This document shows positions 35,930-36,460 of a DNA stretch of 36,460 nt, in pieces. The first letter of the stretch is position 1; every line of letters starts with the position of its first letter. A program made the position numbers and the translations under genes. The stretch is from Haemophilus quentini (GTDB lineage: Bacteria > Pseudomonadota > Gammaproteobacteria > Enterobacterales > Pasteurellaceae). Under the pieces are notes generated by a model that was not told the origin of the DNA, did no database searches, and saw only the letters and a list, made by a program, of their open reading frames with translations. Location of the stretch: assembly GCA_001752465.1 (NCBI GenBank), contig MDJB01000015.1, positions 1 to 36,460 on the forward strand. Direction: 5' to 3'.

Positions 35930-36460
35930 CTACATTTCTATATTTGGAAACAACATTTTAATGACATTCTTAGTCAATCTTCTTGATTTACCTTGATAAG
36001 GGAAAATATGCATCATCATCATTGGATTAAAATTAGTTTCAATCACTCCGCAGGAATTTAAGGATGGTTCAGCTTGTTTTGTTAAATCAGGAATAATTAA
36101 ATCGACCCCGCAAACTTTAGCCCCCATCGCACGAGCAACCCCTACAGCAATCTGTTTATAACTCTCATGCATTTTATCAGTCATATCAATAGAATCATCA
36201 CCTGTACTAATATTAGAATTAGCACGTAACTGCACAATTTGACCAGCCTGAGGTACACTATCAGGTATTAATCCTTGTTCTTTTAACTGTAATAATTCTA
36301 TGTCACCTAAAGCGATCTTTTTGAGAGGTGAACGAGAACCATCTCCCCGTAAAGGATCTGCATTTTTTATCTCGACCAATTCACGCACCGTATTCTTTCC
36401 ATCACCAATAACATTTGCAGGTACACACAATAACAATCCGCACGTAAAACGTGCGGTTTT
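35930..36460 (-). CDS. gshF: C-terminal part of glutathione synthetase-type ATP-grasp protein (GshF/GshAB), truncated by window edge
   Basis: The frame is open from the window edge to a TAG at 35930 (176 residues seen). It matches the ATP-grasp half of bifunctional glutamate-cysteine ligase/glutathione synthetase: VPANVIGDGKNTVRELVEIKNADPLRG, TDKMHESYKQIAVGVARAMGAKVCGVDLI (with the metal-binding Asp) and ETNFNPMMMMHIFPYQGKSRRLTKNVIKMLFP. Two things look off: GLLLCVPAN where relatives usually have an Arg before VPAN, and a DNA palindrome (36438-36456) within the codons just upstream. The gene may therefore be intact or a divergent remnant. Confidence 0.8.
   Translation of the reverse strand, partial: KTARFTCGLLLCVPANVIGDGKNTVRELVEIKNADPLRGDGSRSPLKKIALGDIELLQLKEQGLIPDSVPQAGQIVQLRANSNISTGDDSIDMTDKMHESYKQIAVGVARAMGAKVCGVDLIIPDLTKQAEPSLNSCGVIETNFNPMMMMHIFPYQGKSRRLTKNVIKMLFPNIEM
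36438..36456. repeat. Inverted repeat inside the gshF frame
   Basis: The perfect 8-bp arms CCGCACGT / ACGTGCGG with an AAA loop, followed on the plus strand by TTTT. It looks like a terminator-type hairpin but is read in frame as coding sequence. Confidence 0.5.

Overview
The window reads as chromosomal DNA of Haemophilus influenzae or a very close relative. Three things point there: 28 exact copies of the 9-base Haemophilus DNA-uptake signal (AAGTGCGGT or its complement), AT-rich base composition, and a gene order that I recall as matching the HI0013-HI0046 stretch of strain Rd KW20 (from memory, not searched). Almost all of it is core housekeeping sequence. The last 1.3 kb (decayed IS, partial gshF) is the exception.

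Layout. (1) 1-4573: two small hairpins and a terminator, then the minus-strand operon lepA-lepB-rnc-era. (2) 4688-7536: grcA (minus) with a palindromic leader, ung (plus) and miaB (minus), the last two convergent on a paired-uptake-signal terminator. (3) 7919-14658: a complete citrate fermentation operon on the minus strand, citC-citD-citE-citF-citXG(fused)-citT, behind a recognisable sigma70-type promoter. It is flanked by two gene-free gaps of about 380 bp. (4) 15036-23088: a minus-strand cluster rsfS-rlmH-mrdA-rodA-rlpA-dacA-ybeD-lipB-lipA, covering ribosome silencing, 23S rRNA methylation, the cell-elongation peptidoglycan machinery and lipoate synthesis. E. coli has the same order, with cit genes nearby. 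(5) 23214-26854: a YidE/YbjL-type transporter (minus) divergent from an ABC transporter of the SbmA/YddA type (plus). (6) 26988-29666: mreB-mreC-mreD (plus), so both halves of the rod-shape machinery lie within about 10 kb. (7) 29717-33814: minus-strand genes for a Bax-inhibitor-1/YccA protein, a YcjF-like membrane protein, an RluA-type pseudouridine synthase, exonuclease III and a DUF695/RraB-like protein. (8) 33995-34084: tRNA-Ser(UGA). (9) 34142-35126: divergent ytfJ-like and phnA/yjdM-like genes. (10) 35150-35900: a heavily decayed, internally deleted IS3-family (IS150-like) element. (11) 35930-36460: the 3' part of a glutathione synthetase-type gene (gshF/gshAB) that leaves the window.

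Recurring theme: pairs of uptake signals in inverted orientation form hairpins at gene ends (6062-6093, 14980-15017, 22744-22771, 25028-25057, 28059-28087). Some sit between co-directional genes (rsfS|rlmH, mreB|mreC) or in a 5' leader (ABC transporter), where they could attenuate rather than end transcription. I found no CRISPR array, prophage, toxin-antitoxin pair or convincing new multi-gene system. The most interesting items are regulatory hairpins, face-to-face promoters between ytfJ and yjdM, the CitX-CitG fusion with a TTG start, an RlpA without a lipobox, and the IS/gshF junction.
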